DNA from: a virus
Strand: one strand, 5' to 3'
Length of the DNA: 64,000 nt
Virus record (IMG/VR): IMGVR_UViG_3300026521_000151
Coordinates: 1-64,000 of that record
Numbering within the stretch: position 1 is the stretch's first letter; every line of letters starts with the position of its first letter. The notes under the pieces were generated by a model. That model was not told the origin of the DNA, did not search any database, and saw only the letters and a list, made by a program, of their open reading frames with translations. Of this stretch, positions 1 through 8,136 are shown in pieces. The translations under genes were made by a program, and so were the position numbers.

Positions 1-3
1 GAA

Positions 4-492
4 ATGGTTAAAGAGTTAAGAGATATTGCTGATGCGTGGGATATGAGATTTGGAGATGAAGAAATTGCTAAATCCTTAGATAATATAGCGCGTACTTTAA
101 AAGCAGAATTAAATCCTATCCAAGATGTTGTTAAATTAAATGAAGAGAGATACGGATTAACTTTCAATCCTACAAAGGCTACTGAAAAGTTAGACGAGGA
201 GTTAGCTGAATTTAAAGACGCTGTAAAAAATAATGACATCCACGAAATGGTAGATGCACTTAATGATTTGCGTACAGTAGCTATCGGGGAAATTAGGAAA
301 ATGGGTTATGATCCTATTTTAACTTTAAACGAAACAGTTAAAGAGATTAGTTCAAGAAAACAAGACCCTAAACAAAAACAAGCGTGGAAACAATATGGTA
401 TTCTTAAAGGAGATAAGTGGCAAAAAGATGTAAATCAATGTAGTGAAACGATATATAAAGCTGATTTTTCTTTATGTAAATTAAAGGATTAA
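4..492 (+). CDS. MazG-like all-alpha NTP pyrophosphatase (5' end may lie outside the window)
   Basis: 162 residues from the first visible ATG. The EELAE helix (65-69) followed by EMVDALND (81-88, with E81, D84 and D88) matches the EExxE...ExxD magnesium site of MazG/dUTPase-type all-alpha NTP pyrophosphatases. These hydrolyse (d)NTPs to the monophosphate and pyrophosphate, which in phages adjusts nucleotide pools or alarmones. Only three bases precede the ATG and no ribosome binding site is visible; the frame is still open upstream, so the true start may be earlier. The substrate cannot be told from sequence. Confidence 0.75.
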   Translation: MVKELRDIADAWDMRFGDEEIAKSLDNIARTLKAELNPIQDVVKLNEERYGLTFNPTKATEKLDEELAEFKDAVKNNDIHEMVDALNDLRTVAIGEIRKMGYDPILTLNETVKEISSRKQDPKQKQAWKQYGILKGDKWQKDVNQCSETIYKADFSLCKLKD

Positions 493-494
493 TT

Positions 495-758
495 ATGAGT
501 GATAAATTAGATAGACTTATTGATTCTGCAAAGAGCAGGAAATCAAGTGAAACACTTTATGGTGTTTCTCCTTGCCACTTTGCTAACTTAACTTACAAAG
601 GTGCATTATTAGAAAAAATAAGATTAGGTAAATTATTACTTAAAGACTTAATGAAAGACGAGTTTTGGTATATGAATAAAAGGGTAGATATAGTTGACCA
701 AGCTATATCATTTAATCACTTTTTATTAGATGAGATTAAACAATGTAAAGGTATTTAA
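495..758 (+). CDS. Hypothetical protein, 87 aa
   Basis: Starts two bases after the MazG-like gene with an AAAGGATT ribosome binding site, so it is in the same operon. The protein is mostly helical and rich in Lys/Leu, with no transmembrane segment and no recognised motif. Two isolated cysteines (27 and 84) do not form a zinc site. Function unknown; its position suggests the early recombination/regulation operon. Confidence 0.75.
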   Translation: MSDKLDRLIDSAKSRKSSETLYGVSPCHFANLTYKGALLEKIRLGKLLLKDLMKDEFWYMNKRVDIVDQAISFNHFLLDEIKQCKGI

Positions 759-759
759 A

Positions 760-1149
760 ATGCAATTTATTATAGAATTTATAAGAGAAAACAAACCTAC
801 ATTCAGTAAAGAGGTTGAGTTAGATAAATTAGAGTTACTTATATGTGAAGCAAAAGAGGCTATTTTAGATAAGGATTTAGTTGATAGTGTATTACTTTAC
901 ACCTATTGTGAGAACCAATTAAACTATTGTAGGTTTCAAATGTTACCTAATTTAGATAACAGATTAAAACAATATGAGGATAGTTTAGTTTGGCTTACCT
1001 TGTATACTGAACGTTATTTTAACGAAACAGATAAGAGTGTTTTTGATATTATGGTTAATAAAGGTTTAGACAGTTATTTGTGGGAACACGGAGATAGATT
1101 AACTAAAAGACTTATTAAGGTATACATAGAAGGACTTAATAATGCCTAA
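760..1149 (+). CDS. Hypothetical protein, 129 aa
   Basis: An ATG also exists at 730, but it overlaps the previous gene and lacks a ribosome binding site. The ATG at 760 has AAAGG upstream and begins just after the previous stop, so I chose it. The protein is helical, acidic and rich in Tyr/Leu. I do not recognise the family. It overlaps the next start by eight bases, which suggests translational coupling. Confidence 0.75.
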   Translation: MQFIIEFIRENKPTFSKEVELDKLELLICEAKEAILDKDLVDSVLLYTYCENQLNYCRFQMLPNLDNRLKQYEDSLVWLTLYTERYFNETDKSVFDIMVNKGLDSYLWEHGDRLTKRLIKVYIEGLNNA

Positions 1150-1651
1150 TATAGACGAATTAAAATTACATTACAGAAATTTACCTAAGCTTTGGGCTAA
1201 TTATAATAGAGCTATGTTTTCTATTTCAGAGGATAAATTAAGTAACTTAAAGGCTAAGCTCCTAAGTGTAGTAGAGAGTAATAAACAAATAAATTTATAT
1301 GTACAAGAGGGTTGTGGTTTATTAGTTAAAGAAACCTACAAGGAAATATCTTATTCTGGTCTTGACTTTAAAGACTATTTTGATAAAACATTTTCTAAAT
1401 CTGAGGATAATAGTGTTAGTTTTGATTCAAGAGCTTCTGTTATTGTTATTTACAATGTAGGGTTAGAAAAAGCATTAAATACAGAGTTTAGTGCTAAGCT
1501 TTTATTAGGTTTAATAAAACAAGCACAAGATTTAAACAAAGTCGTTATGTTATCTTCACATCTACGTTATAACGATTTCTACAAAAAATACCAAATAGAA
1601 TTTATAAACAAATTAACAATAAGTAAAAAACAAGAAGAAAAGATATTTTAA
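1142..1651 (+). CDS. Hypothetical protein, 169 aa; possible degenerate P-loop-like fold
   Basis: Residues 100-160 read like the second half of a small RecA/AAA fold: a hydrophobic strand (SVIVIYNVG) like a Walker B strand, a helix, then VVMLSSHLRY like a sensor strand. There is no Walker A motif in the first half, so ATP binding is not supported. Helicase-loader relatives sometimes look like this, but that is only a hint. The start overlaps the preceding gene by eight bases. Confidence 0.65.
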   Translation: MPNIDELKLHYRNLPKLWANYNRAMFSISEDKLSNLKAKLLSVVESNKQINLYVQEGCGLLVKETYKEISYSGLDFKDYFDKTFSKSEDNSVSFDSRASVIVIYNVGLEKALNTEFSAKLLLGLIKQAQDLNKVVMLSSHLRYNDFYKKYQIEFINKLTISKKQEEKIF

Positions 1652-1676
1652 TCTTTTCTTTCAGTAAAGGAGTATA

Positions 1677-2690
1677 ATGTATAAGGAATTGACAACTTTA
1701 TTAGGTAAAGCTAATAGGTTTATTATAACAGGAGATATTCATTTAGATTTAACTAAAAATACTGAATTTGAGTTAAATAGATTTAAGGAATATATTAATC
1801 TTTTAGATAAAGAGGCAGGTGTTATTGTGTTTGCTGGTGACCTATTTAATCGTGCTAAACCTACACTAATAGAAATAAAAGCTTTTTATGAAGCTATCAA
1901 CTTATTATCTATAAATCATAAGATAGTTATTATAGATGGTAATCACGAAAAGGTAGATAAGTATACCACTACATTTGATTATTTACCTCGAGATAAATTT
2001 ATATATCTTACAGCCCCTACTGTATATAAATACAACAAAGTTAATTTATGGTTTGTTGGGCATTCTCATTTAAAAGATGTTAACACTATCGAGTTATTAG
2101 AGGGTAAAAACTTGTTAGTATCACATTTTAGGTGTAGTTTAGGAGTTATCAAACAAGAGGTTAATGTAAATCAAATTAGTAAGGATTTTGATTATGTCAT
2201 TGTAGGTGACATACACCAACACTACAAACCTTTTAATAATGTAGAATATACAAGCCAACCTTACAACACGCACTATGACACACAAAAAGATAATGGTTAT
2301 ATTGTGTTAGATTTAAAACCACGAACGTATAAAGTTACTTATAAAAAAGTAAATCTCCCGAATAAGTATAAATTAGAGCTTACAGCCAAAGAGTATTTAG
2401 ATTTATTTCATAGTTTTAGTAAAGATAATTTATATAAAATAACTATCAAAGACAGGGTAGATAATGTTAAAAATTTAAGTAAAAGAGATAATGTATTACT
2501 TTCATTCTCACCAACTATAAATATAGACGAGGGACAATTAGATACAATTAAAGATGAGTTACGGGAAAGTGGTAACATAGATGTAGTTACAACAATGAAG
2601 AGGTTAATTAGAGAGAGCGAAGAGTTAAATGAAACTACTTTACGAAAAGGCGAGGAATTAGTTGAGCATATAGTTAAAGGTTATTTATAA
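1677..2690 (+). CDS. sbcD-like: SbcD/Mre11-like exonuclease subunit (T4 gp47-like)
   Basis: 337 residues with the full calcineurin-type metallophosphoesterase signature: GDIH (19-22), GDLFNRA (54-60), DGNHE (87-91), VSHFRC (148-153) and GDIHQH (177-182). These residues bind two metal ions in Mre11/SbcD/gp47 nucleases. The protein would pair with the SbcC-like ATPase encoded next to process DNA ends for recombination-dependent replication. The start has AAAGGAGTATAATG. The C-terminal third (240-337) is the expected capping/SbcC-binding region. Confidence 0.93.
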   Translation: MYKELTTLLGKANRFIITGDIHLDLTKNTEFELNRFKEYINLLDKEAGVIVFAGDLFNRAKPTLIEIKAFYEAINLLSINHKIVIIDGNHEKVDKYTTTFDYLPRDKFIYLTAPTVYKYNKVNLWFVGHSHLKDVNTIELLEGKNLLVSHFRCSLGVIKQEVNVNQISKDFDYVIVGDIHQHYKPFNNVEYTSQPYNTHYDTQKDNGYIVLDLKPRTYKVTYKKVNLPNKYKLELTAKEYLDLFHSFSKDNLYKITIKDRVDNVKNLSKRDNVLLSFSPTINIDEGQLDTIKDELRESGNIDVVTTMKRLIRESEELNETTLRKGEELVEHIVKGYL

Positions 2691-2703
2691 AATGGAGGTA
2701 CAA

Positions 2704-2781
2704 ATGATAGTTTATTTATTAGGTTCATTACTTATTTTCACATTAGCAACTTACACAATGTTAGGATGTCATTATGATTGA
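2704..2781 (+). CDS. Small membrane peptide, 25 aa
   Basis: A 25-codon frame lies between the two nuclease genes, with a GGAGG ribosome binding site six bases before its ATG. The product is one hydrophobic segment (residues 2-21, rich in Leu/Ile/Val/Thr), a Cys at 22 and a polar tail HYD. Its last eight bases overlap the start of the SbcC-like gene. No family is recognised; translation is likely because of the ribosome binding site. Confidence 0.55.
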   Translation: MIVYLLGSLLIFTLATYTMLGCHYD

Positions 2782-4414
2782 ATTTAAGTATATAGATATA
2801 GAAAATTTTATGTCTATTAAAAAAGAAAGAGTAGTGTTTGAAAATGGTATTTACTCATTATCAGGTAAAAATATGGCAGGTAAAACTACAACTATTTTAG
2901 CATTATTGCAAGGGCTTTATAATAAAAATATAAAGTCTGGTTCAGATAAAATAGAGGAAACTTACAATAAGATAACTAAATTACCTTATAAAATTGAGAT
3001 AAATTTCTTCAAAAATAATAAGGAGTATTTAGTTATAAATGATAGGGTTAATAATAGTATTTCTATATTAGAGGATGATATAGATATATCACCTAAATCT
3101 ATTAAAGCACAGTTAAAGAAAATTGAGGATATTATAGGATTTAGTTATACTATTTTTAGTTCATTTTATTATTTATCTACAACTACTTTGTTAGATATAT
3201 TTAATGTGAGCTCAGATAATAATTTAGTATATAAGTTTTTTGATATAGAAACTATTAAGTTATTAGAGAAAGAATTGAAAACAAGACAGAAAGAGTTAAA
3301 GTTAGATATTCAAATGGTATCAGCTAATTTGAAGTCTATTGATAAACAAATAAATATGCTTACTAATTTTAAGCAAATTGATAAAGAGGGTTTATTAAAT
3401 AAAAAAAGTATTTTACAAGAAGCATTATTAACACTGTTAGATAGTAATGAAAGTAAGAAAGTTAAATTACTACATAATGAAATTAGTAAATTAGATAACC
3501 AACTCAATAGTTTAAAAGTTGAGTATAAAGCTCATCAAGCTAAGTTAAGTATTTTAGAGAAACAAAAGGCAACATTTGATAGAGGTATATGTCCTGTGTG
3601 TGGAAGTAATGTCGAAAATATGACAACATCTTTAACACAAGAGTTAGAAGATTTACACAAATTAAAAGATAACATATTAGCTCAAAAGGTACAAATTGAT
3701 ACTAAAAAGGATAATATATTATCTATCTTAGTTGAAAGTGAAACTAACTTAAAAATCAAACAAACAGAGTTAAATAATGAAATACAATCTATTGATGCAC
3801 AACTTTTAGTTTATGAGGAAGAGGAACGAAGATACAAACAATTAGCTGATAATTTAATTCACTTAGAAAAAGAAAAGTTAATCTTTAAAGAAAAATATAG
3901 TGATATTCAAGATGAGTTAGCTTATATATCAGTTGCTTTAGCTGTGATTAAGTCTAATGCTATAACAAAAGAATACTTAAATAACTTTATTGTTTTATTA
4001 AATAGTAAGATAAAAGAGTTATCTGAATATGTAAATTTTACCACGGATATTATTATAAGTGAAACAAGAGGTAAATTAAAGTTTAAATTTGTTGAGGGTA
4101 ATATAGAAAAGACACTTAATGCTTTGTCTGCTGGTGAGAAAACAAGAGTAGCATTAATTACTTTATTTAGTGTATTAGAAACATTATCTATACTTGCTAA
4201 CAATAAGTTTAATCTGTTAGTGTTGGATGAGTTATTAGGTGTGTTAGATGAAGAGGGTGTAGAAACATTAAAATTATTATTACAAAAGTATAAAGATAAT
4301 ATGTGTATCTTTGTAGTTTTACACCACAACGAAATAGATAGTAACTTTTTTGACGGTGTATATAATGTACATAAAACAAATGGAATTACAAATATAGAAT
4401 ATAAAGGAAATTAA
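2774..4414 (+). CDS. sbcC-like: SbcC/Rad50-like ATPase subunit (T4 gp46-like)
   Basis: 546 residues. Walker A GKNMAGKTT is at 31-39. Long heptad-rich coiled coils flank a zinc hook CPVC near 273-276. The ABC signature LSAGEKTR is near 451-458 and Walker B LLVLDELLG near 482-490. This is a short SMC-type ATPase that gates the neighbouring SbcD-like nuclease. Cellular SbcC is about 1000 residues; phage versions have shortened coils, as here. Confidence 0.93.
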   Translation: MIEFKYIDIENFMSIKKERVVFENGIYSLSGKNMAGKTTTILALLQGLYNKNIKSGSDKIEETYNKITKLPYKIEINFFKNNKEYLVINDRVNNSISILEDDIDISPKSIKAQLKKIEDIIGFSYTIFSSFYYLSTTTLLDIFNVSSDNNLVYKFFDIETIKLLEKELKTRQKELKLDIQMVSANLKSIDKQINMLTNFKQIDKEGLLNKKSILQEALLTLLDSNESKKVKLLHNEISKLDNQLNSLKVEYKAHQAKLSILEKQKATFDRGICPVCGSNVENMTTSLTQELEDLHKLKDNILAQKVQIDTKKDNILSILVESETNLKIKQTELNNEIQSIDAQLLVYEEEERRYKQLADNLIHLEKEKLIFKEKYSDIQDELAYISVALAVIKSNAITKEYLNNFIVLLNSKIKELSEYVNFTTDIIISETRGKLKFKFVEGNIEKTLNALSAGEKTRVALITLFSVLETLSILANNKFNLLVLDELLGVLDEEGVETLKLLLQKYKDNMCIFVVLHHNEIDSNFFDGVYNVHKTNGITNIEYKGN

Positions 4415-4416
4415 AA

Positions 4417-4968
4417 ATGACAATAAATAAGAGAAATATAAAATACGAGGATTTTGTGAGAGAGAATCCTCATTTTATTGAGAGTAAAGTTAAGATGTTT
4501 TGTTTCAGCAAAGGTTATATACATCTTTACGATATTCTTTTAAGTGAAGCCCAAATCATTGTTTTAAACTCTATTGAAACATACGATAACGAACAAGGAA
4601 CACTTAAAGGTTGGATTAGTATTAATATACTTAATGGTTTAAGAAAGTTTATGAATAGTTACAATGAGTATAACAATACAAGTTTATACGAAATTCACGA
4701 TGTTGATAACTCAAAAGTACATATTGATTCGGATAGTTGTTTAGAGTTTCTTATTTATTTTGATAAGTTCAGCAAGGTAGAGCAGTTCATTATTGTATCT
4801 TATTTTTTTGAGAATGAAACTATAACTTATATATCAAAGTTGTTAGGTCTACCTCGCTATAAAATAAATAATGTAGTTGATAGTTACAGTGAGTTTATGA
4901 AATGTGTTAGAACACACACTACAAGTAACTTTGAGTTATTAGCTAAAGGTTCTATTAATGAATTATAG
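4417..4968 (+). CDS. Divergent sigma-70-family RNA polymerase sigma factor
   Basis: 183 residues. Residues 38-80 resemble sigma region 2: a helix with LLSEAQIIVLNSIETYD, then GTLKGWISINILNGLRKFM, matching the pattern 'fdp..gsf..Wl..ia.N.lrd..' of ECF-type sigma factors. Residues 117-155 (FSKVEQFIIVSYFFENETITY, then ISKLLGLPRYKINNVV) look like a region 4 helix-turn-helix. The product would direct host RNA polymerase to phage promoters. It follows the SbcC-like gene by two bases. It is divergent, so the call rests on pattern rather than exact motifs. Confidence 0.65.
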   Translation: MTINKRNIKYEDFVRENPHFIESKVKMFCFSKGYIHLYDILLSEAQIIVLNSIETYDNEQGTLKGWISINILNGLRKFMNSYNEYNNTSLYEIHDVDNSKVHIDSDSCLEFLIYFDKFSKVEQFIIVSYFFENETITYISKLLGLPRYKINNVVDSYSEFMKCVRTHTTSNFELLAKGSINEL

Positions 4969-6343
4969 AACACTTGAAAATATATATCAGGCGTTGGATG
5001 AGCTTTTGTTCCTCCCTGATATATACAGTAGGAAATATAGATATGAAAAACTACACAACCAATATCCTGACACATTAGATAAAATAGTAAGTTATACTTT
5101 TGAGCTTAACAAATTAAATGTTACCCCTATTTATAATGATTTTACAAATTTTGATTATTCTATTGATTTTGGTAATTTAGTTTACTGTAATATGAATGAT
5201 GAAGATTATCAAACTACTTTTACTCAACTACCATATCCTATACAAAAATTAATATACATTATTTTAAATAAAACACTTATAAATAAATTAGGTGAAGATT
5301 ACTTACTAATTAAAATGGATAAGTACTATAAACTATCTGAATTGCTTTTAGACTTGCAAATGCCTGATATTATAGATAAAGTAAGTGTAGGTATTCAAGG
5401 ATTAAAAAGAGATAAAATAAAGACAATAGAGTTTCCTATCTATTTATACCAAATCCCTAATAAATTATCATATGATAGGCTACAATACTTTATAAAAAAA
5501 GATGGAGAGTATGTTTCTAACATTAATTCAGGTGTTATCAGGGAATATATTAAAAACAATATAATGGAAGCTAATTATGGTGTTATAGGTATAACAACTA
5601 AGATACGAGGATTTAAGAGGAAATATAAGTTTATACCTTTATACTTTAATCTCAATAGTAATAATGTTAAATTATTGTATCAAAATAAAGGTGCTGAGTA
5701 CAGTAATGATTTAGACAGTTTAAATTTAGATAATATACCTAAACTAATTACTTTAAATAATGAGGATGAACTTAAAAACTTTATCTCTAAAAAGAAAAAG
5801 AAAGTTACTTACATAGTGTTATCTAATAATGGTGTAGAGGTTATGAAGCCTAACATAGAGTATAAGAATGTTAAAATACTTGATTACATTTATAATGATT
5901 ATTACGAAGCAAAAGGGTTAGTTGTTGAGTTTCAAGGCAGAAATTATGAAATATATTTTAATGTTATGGAAACTCACTATATAGATTCTATTGAGGATAA
6001 ATATGTAAGAATTAGTGTAGTTAATTATAAAGGTGTAGTTTTAAGTGTATATTACAACTCGGAGCTTAAATTATGGAGTAGGGTTAATAAGGTGTGTAAA
6101 GTGTGTGGTAAGGTTGATAGTAAGCATAATAGGGATGGTGTTTGTAATAGTTGTATTTATAAATTTGAAAGGTATGTTGAGATTGTTAATAGAGAGTGTA
6201 TTGTTGATTGTGTATCAGAATTTGAAACGACTGTAGGTAATTATAGTTTCAAAAGTGTAGGAGGTAAGTTAGTAGTAAGTTGTATAGGTGTTTGTCAGCA
6301 GAATTTAGATTTGTTCAAAGGGAAGCTTTGTGAGAGTATTTAA
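4958..6343 (+). CDS. Hypothetical protein, 461 aa, with C-terminal four-cysteine zinc site
   Basis: Overlaps the sigma-like gene by 11 bases, so the two are probably co-translated. The body is Tyr/Asn/Lys-rich with alternating strands and helices. Near residues 383-400 a CKVCGK...CNSC cluster should bind zinc. I do not recognise the family. Its coupling to the sigma factor makes a role in transcription control possible, but no DNA-binding motif is evident. Confidence 0.75.
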   Translation: MNYRTLENIYQALDELLFLPDIYSRKYRYEKLHNQYPDTLDKIVSYTFELNKLNVTPIYNDFTNFDYSIDFGNLVYCNMNDEDYQTTFTQLPYPIQKLIYIILNKTLINKLGEDYLLIKMDKYYKLSELLLDLQMPDIIDKVSVGIQGLKRDKIKTIEFPIYLYQIPNKLSYDRLQYFIKKDGEYVSNINSGVIREYIKNNIMEANYGVIGITTKIRGFKRKYKFIPLYFNLNSNNVKLLYQNKGAEYSNDLDSLNLDNIPKLITLNNEDELKNFISKKKKKVTYIVLSNNGVEVMKPNIEYKNVKILDYIYNDYYEAKGLVVEFQGRNYEIYFNVMETHYIDSIEDKYVRISVVNYKGVVLSVYYNSELKLWSRVNKVCKVCGKVDSKHNRDGVCNSCIYKFERYVEIVNRECIVDCVSEFETTVGNYSFKSVGGKLVVSCIGVCQQNLDLFKGKLCESI

Positions 6344-6350
6344 CTCTCAC
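6330..6350. terminator. Hairpin between convergent operons
   Basis: A perfect 8-bp stem (GTGAGAGT / ACTCTCAC) with a 5-base loop covers the stop codon of the plus-strand gene and the end of the minus-strand small gene. It sits exactly where transcription converges. Neither side has a strong U tract, so it may pause or protect transcripts more than terminate them. Confidence 0.5.
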
Positions 6351-6430
6351 TCATAATAACAACCCTCTAACTCACCTATTATAAATAGTGTAAAGCTACC
6401 TAATAAAAAACCTATGAAGAATGAAGTCAT
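6347..6430 (-). CDS. Small membrane peptide, 27 aa
   Basis: A 27-codon frame with ribosome binding site AGGAGC. Its ATG overlaps the stop of the upstream gene as ATGA, so translation is probably coupled. Residues 3-19 form one hydrophobic segment (FFIGFLLGSFTLFIIG); the tail is ELEGCYYE. Family unknown. Confidence 0.55.
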   Translation of the reverse strand: MTSFFIGFLLGSFTLFIIGELEGCYYE

Positions 6431-6678
6431 TTTAGCTCCTTTAATAATTCTCTAATATATTTTTCAGTTATTTTACTATAACTCCTATCAACTTCTAATC
6501 TTTTATGATTAACATAGTTTAAGTAGTTTTTACATTGGTTACTGCTAAAAAACTCTATATTATTTATCATATTATCTGTAATGATTATATCAGAGTATAT
6601 TGCTTGTGTTTTGTTATAATCATCTACATAAACTAAAACTATATATTTTCCTAAATTATATATTTTACATTTTTTCAT
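6427..6678 (-). CDS. Hypothetical protein, 83 aa
   Basis: Follows the primase gene by nine bases, with AAGGAAAAC before its ATG. The N-terminal half is beta-strand-like (KYIVLVYVDD) and the C-terminal half helical and basic. No motif recognised. It is the last normal-sized gene of the minus-strand replication operon before the convergent junction. Confidence 0.7.
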   Translation of the reverse strand: MKKCKIYNLGKYIVLVYVDDYNKTQAIYSDIIITDNMINNIEFFSSNQCKNYLNYVNHKRLEVDRSYSKITEKYIRELLKELK

Positions 6679-6687
6679 TTGTTTTCC

Positions 6688-7566
6688 TTACTTTCTAATT
6701 TCATTTTCAAAGTAATCACTGAAATCTTTATAACTTGATTTCATATAAGATTGTATCATAGTATCTTTGAATTTGTTAAGTGTTTTTACTTCAAAATAAT
6801 CATTTAATTCTGATTTTTTAAATAATTCTACTGCTTTTCTTCCAGCTTCATCTTTATCAAAACCTAAGTAAATAGTTTCAATTCCTTTTTCTAACAACTT
6901 CTTTATCTTATTATTACTCATATTGTAAGCAACACCAAAGTTACATATTGCTGAATAACCTAAATCCACGAAGGATAAAGTATCAAAAATACCCTCTGTT
7001 AAGATTACATAATTATTACTAAGTTGTGGATAAATTATATCTTTTACTTGGAAATTTTTACTATGTAAGTACTTTGGTTGTGTGTTACTGTCTAATGCTC
7101 TTGTTTCAAAAGCAACTATTTCATCTTTCTCTTTAATAGGTATTATCAACCTATTTCTAAATTTACCTTTACGACATACGTAAATACCTAAATCATTTAT
7201 AACTTGTTTAGATAACCCTCTGTAAGTTTTTATATCTTCATTCTTAGGCGGTAATATAATACTTGCTTTAACCTCATATTTACTCTTTATGTTTTCAGCA
7301 CCTTTTAACTTATTTTTAAGTTGTTGGTAATAACTTGCTCGTTCTAACTCTTCGGTATCAATTTCTTTATCTAACCAAAACCCTTTTTCCAACTTATAAC
7401 CACAAGTGTAACAAAATGCAAAGCCTGTATCAGTATTAATACTAAAAGATGGTTTACTGTCATTGTGGTGAGGATTAAGGCATTGAGATAATAAATATCC
7501 TTCACCTGATTTACTATATTTTATACTAAGTTTGTCTAACTTAGTTGTAATTATTTTCTCTAACAT
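6688..7566 (-). CDS. dnaG-like: DnaG-like DNA primase (CHC2 zinc finger + TOPRIM)
   Basis: 292 residues. The zinc ribbon uses C29, H33/H34, C52 and C55. The TOPRIM core has TEG (190-192) with the catalytic Glu and GFDKDEAG (235-242) with the metal-binding Asp pair. The protein makes RNA primers for lagging-strand synthesis, probably with the DnaB-like helicase nearby. It is about half the length of cellular DnaG and lacks the helicase-binding domain, as in many phages. Its start overlaps the preceding gene by seven bases. Confidence 0.9.
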   Translation of the reverse strand: MLEKIITTKLDKLSIKYSKSGEGYLLSQCLNPHHNDSKPSFSINTDTGFAFCYTCGYKLEKGFWLDKEIDTEELERASYYQQLKNKLKGAENIKSKYEVKASIILPPKNEDIKTYRGLSKQVINDLGIYVCRKGKFRNRLIIPIKEKDEIVAFETRALDSNTQPKYLHSKNFQVKDIIYPQLSNNYVILTEGIFDTLSFVDLGYSAICNFGVAYNMSNNKIKKLLEKGIETIYLGFDKDEAGRKAVELFKKSELNDYFEVKTLNKFKDTMIQSYMKSSYKDFSDYFENEIRK

Positions 7567-8024
7567 TTAAAATCCTTTGTTTTTATAAGCCCAAAAGTTT
7601 GTTCTGCGTTATAACCAAAAAGCTTTGTGAAACTTTTATAGGCACATTCCGAGCAACTTTTGTTCCATCTTATAACTTTTATTGTATAACCATTTGGGAG
7701 TATAATAGTGTTATTTACCCATTTAGCTTTATAAGGTTTCAAGATTGTTTTCTTTAACCAACCCAAAGACCATTTAAACCTTTTACCTCTCTTATCTTTA
7801 TTATAATACCAAACTCTACTATACTTTTCACCCTTTAACCTCTTTTTAATATATCTTTCATCTTGTAGAGAACCCCAAACAACACTATAAACAATATCTT
7901 CTGTCATATCACACTCAAACATATATTTTAGTTGTTTATATTTTCTTTCTTTCACTTTATTTATTATACCTCTTTTTCTGCCATTTAGTTTATTAAAATG
8001 ATAATTATAGTAATGTAGTTGCAT
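7560..8024 (-). CDS. Hypothetical basic protein, 154 aa
   Basis: Strongly basic (many Lys/Arg/Tyr/Trp), with a C-terminal CSEC and a final Cys that might bind metal. It lies between helicase and primase genes and overlaps the primase start, so a DNA-binding replication role is plausible but unproven. Ribosome binding site AAAGGAG is six bases before ATG. Confidence 0.7.
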   Translation of the reverse strand: MQLHYYNYHFNKLNGRKRGIINKVKERKYKQLKYMFECDMTEDIVYSVVWGSLQDERYIKKRLKGEKYSRVWYYNKDKRGKRFKWSLGWLKKTILKPYKAKWVNNTIILPNGYTIKVIRWNKSCSECAYKSFTKLFGYNAEQTFGLIKTKDFKC

Positions 8025-8052
8025 ATAGCTCCTTTAAATTATTTGTATTGAA

Positions 8053-8076
8053 ATTGTAACATAAGTTGCTTAAAGT
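8053..8076 (-). promoter_or_regulatory. Possible extended -10 promoter for the primase operon
   Basis: On the minus strand TGTTACAAT (an extended -10, TGnTAnAAT) lies about 30 bases before the ATG of the 154-aa gene, with TTTAAG ten bases before TACAAT. The same TTTAAG-N10-TACAAT arrangement occurs near 10033. There is no TTGACA at the normal distance. Confidence 0.35.
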
Positions 8077-8103
8077 TAGTTTAAATTATAGTTTATTGTG
8101 TGA

Positions 8104-8129
8104 AGAAGGCTCTAAAAAAAAAGCCTTCT
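8104..8129 (-). terminator. Hairpin downstream of the DnaB-like helicase gene
   Basis: An 8-bp perfect stem (AGAAGGCT / AGCCTTCT) flanks a 10-base loop containing eight T on the minus strand. It lies eight bases after the helicase stop. The T run is in the loop rather than after the stem, so termination efficiency is uncertain. Confidence 0.5.
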
Positions 8130-8136
8130 CGTAGTT

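Noticed and set aside
3922-4329. 135-aa frame antisense to the SbcC-like gene
   Set aside because: Shadow of the conserved ATPase coding region.
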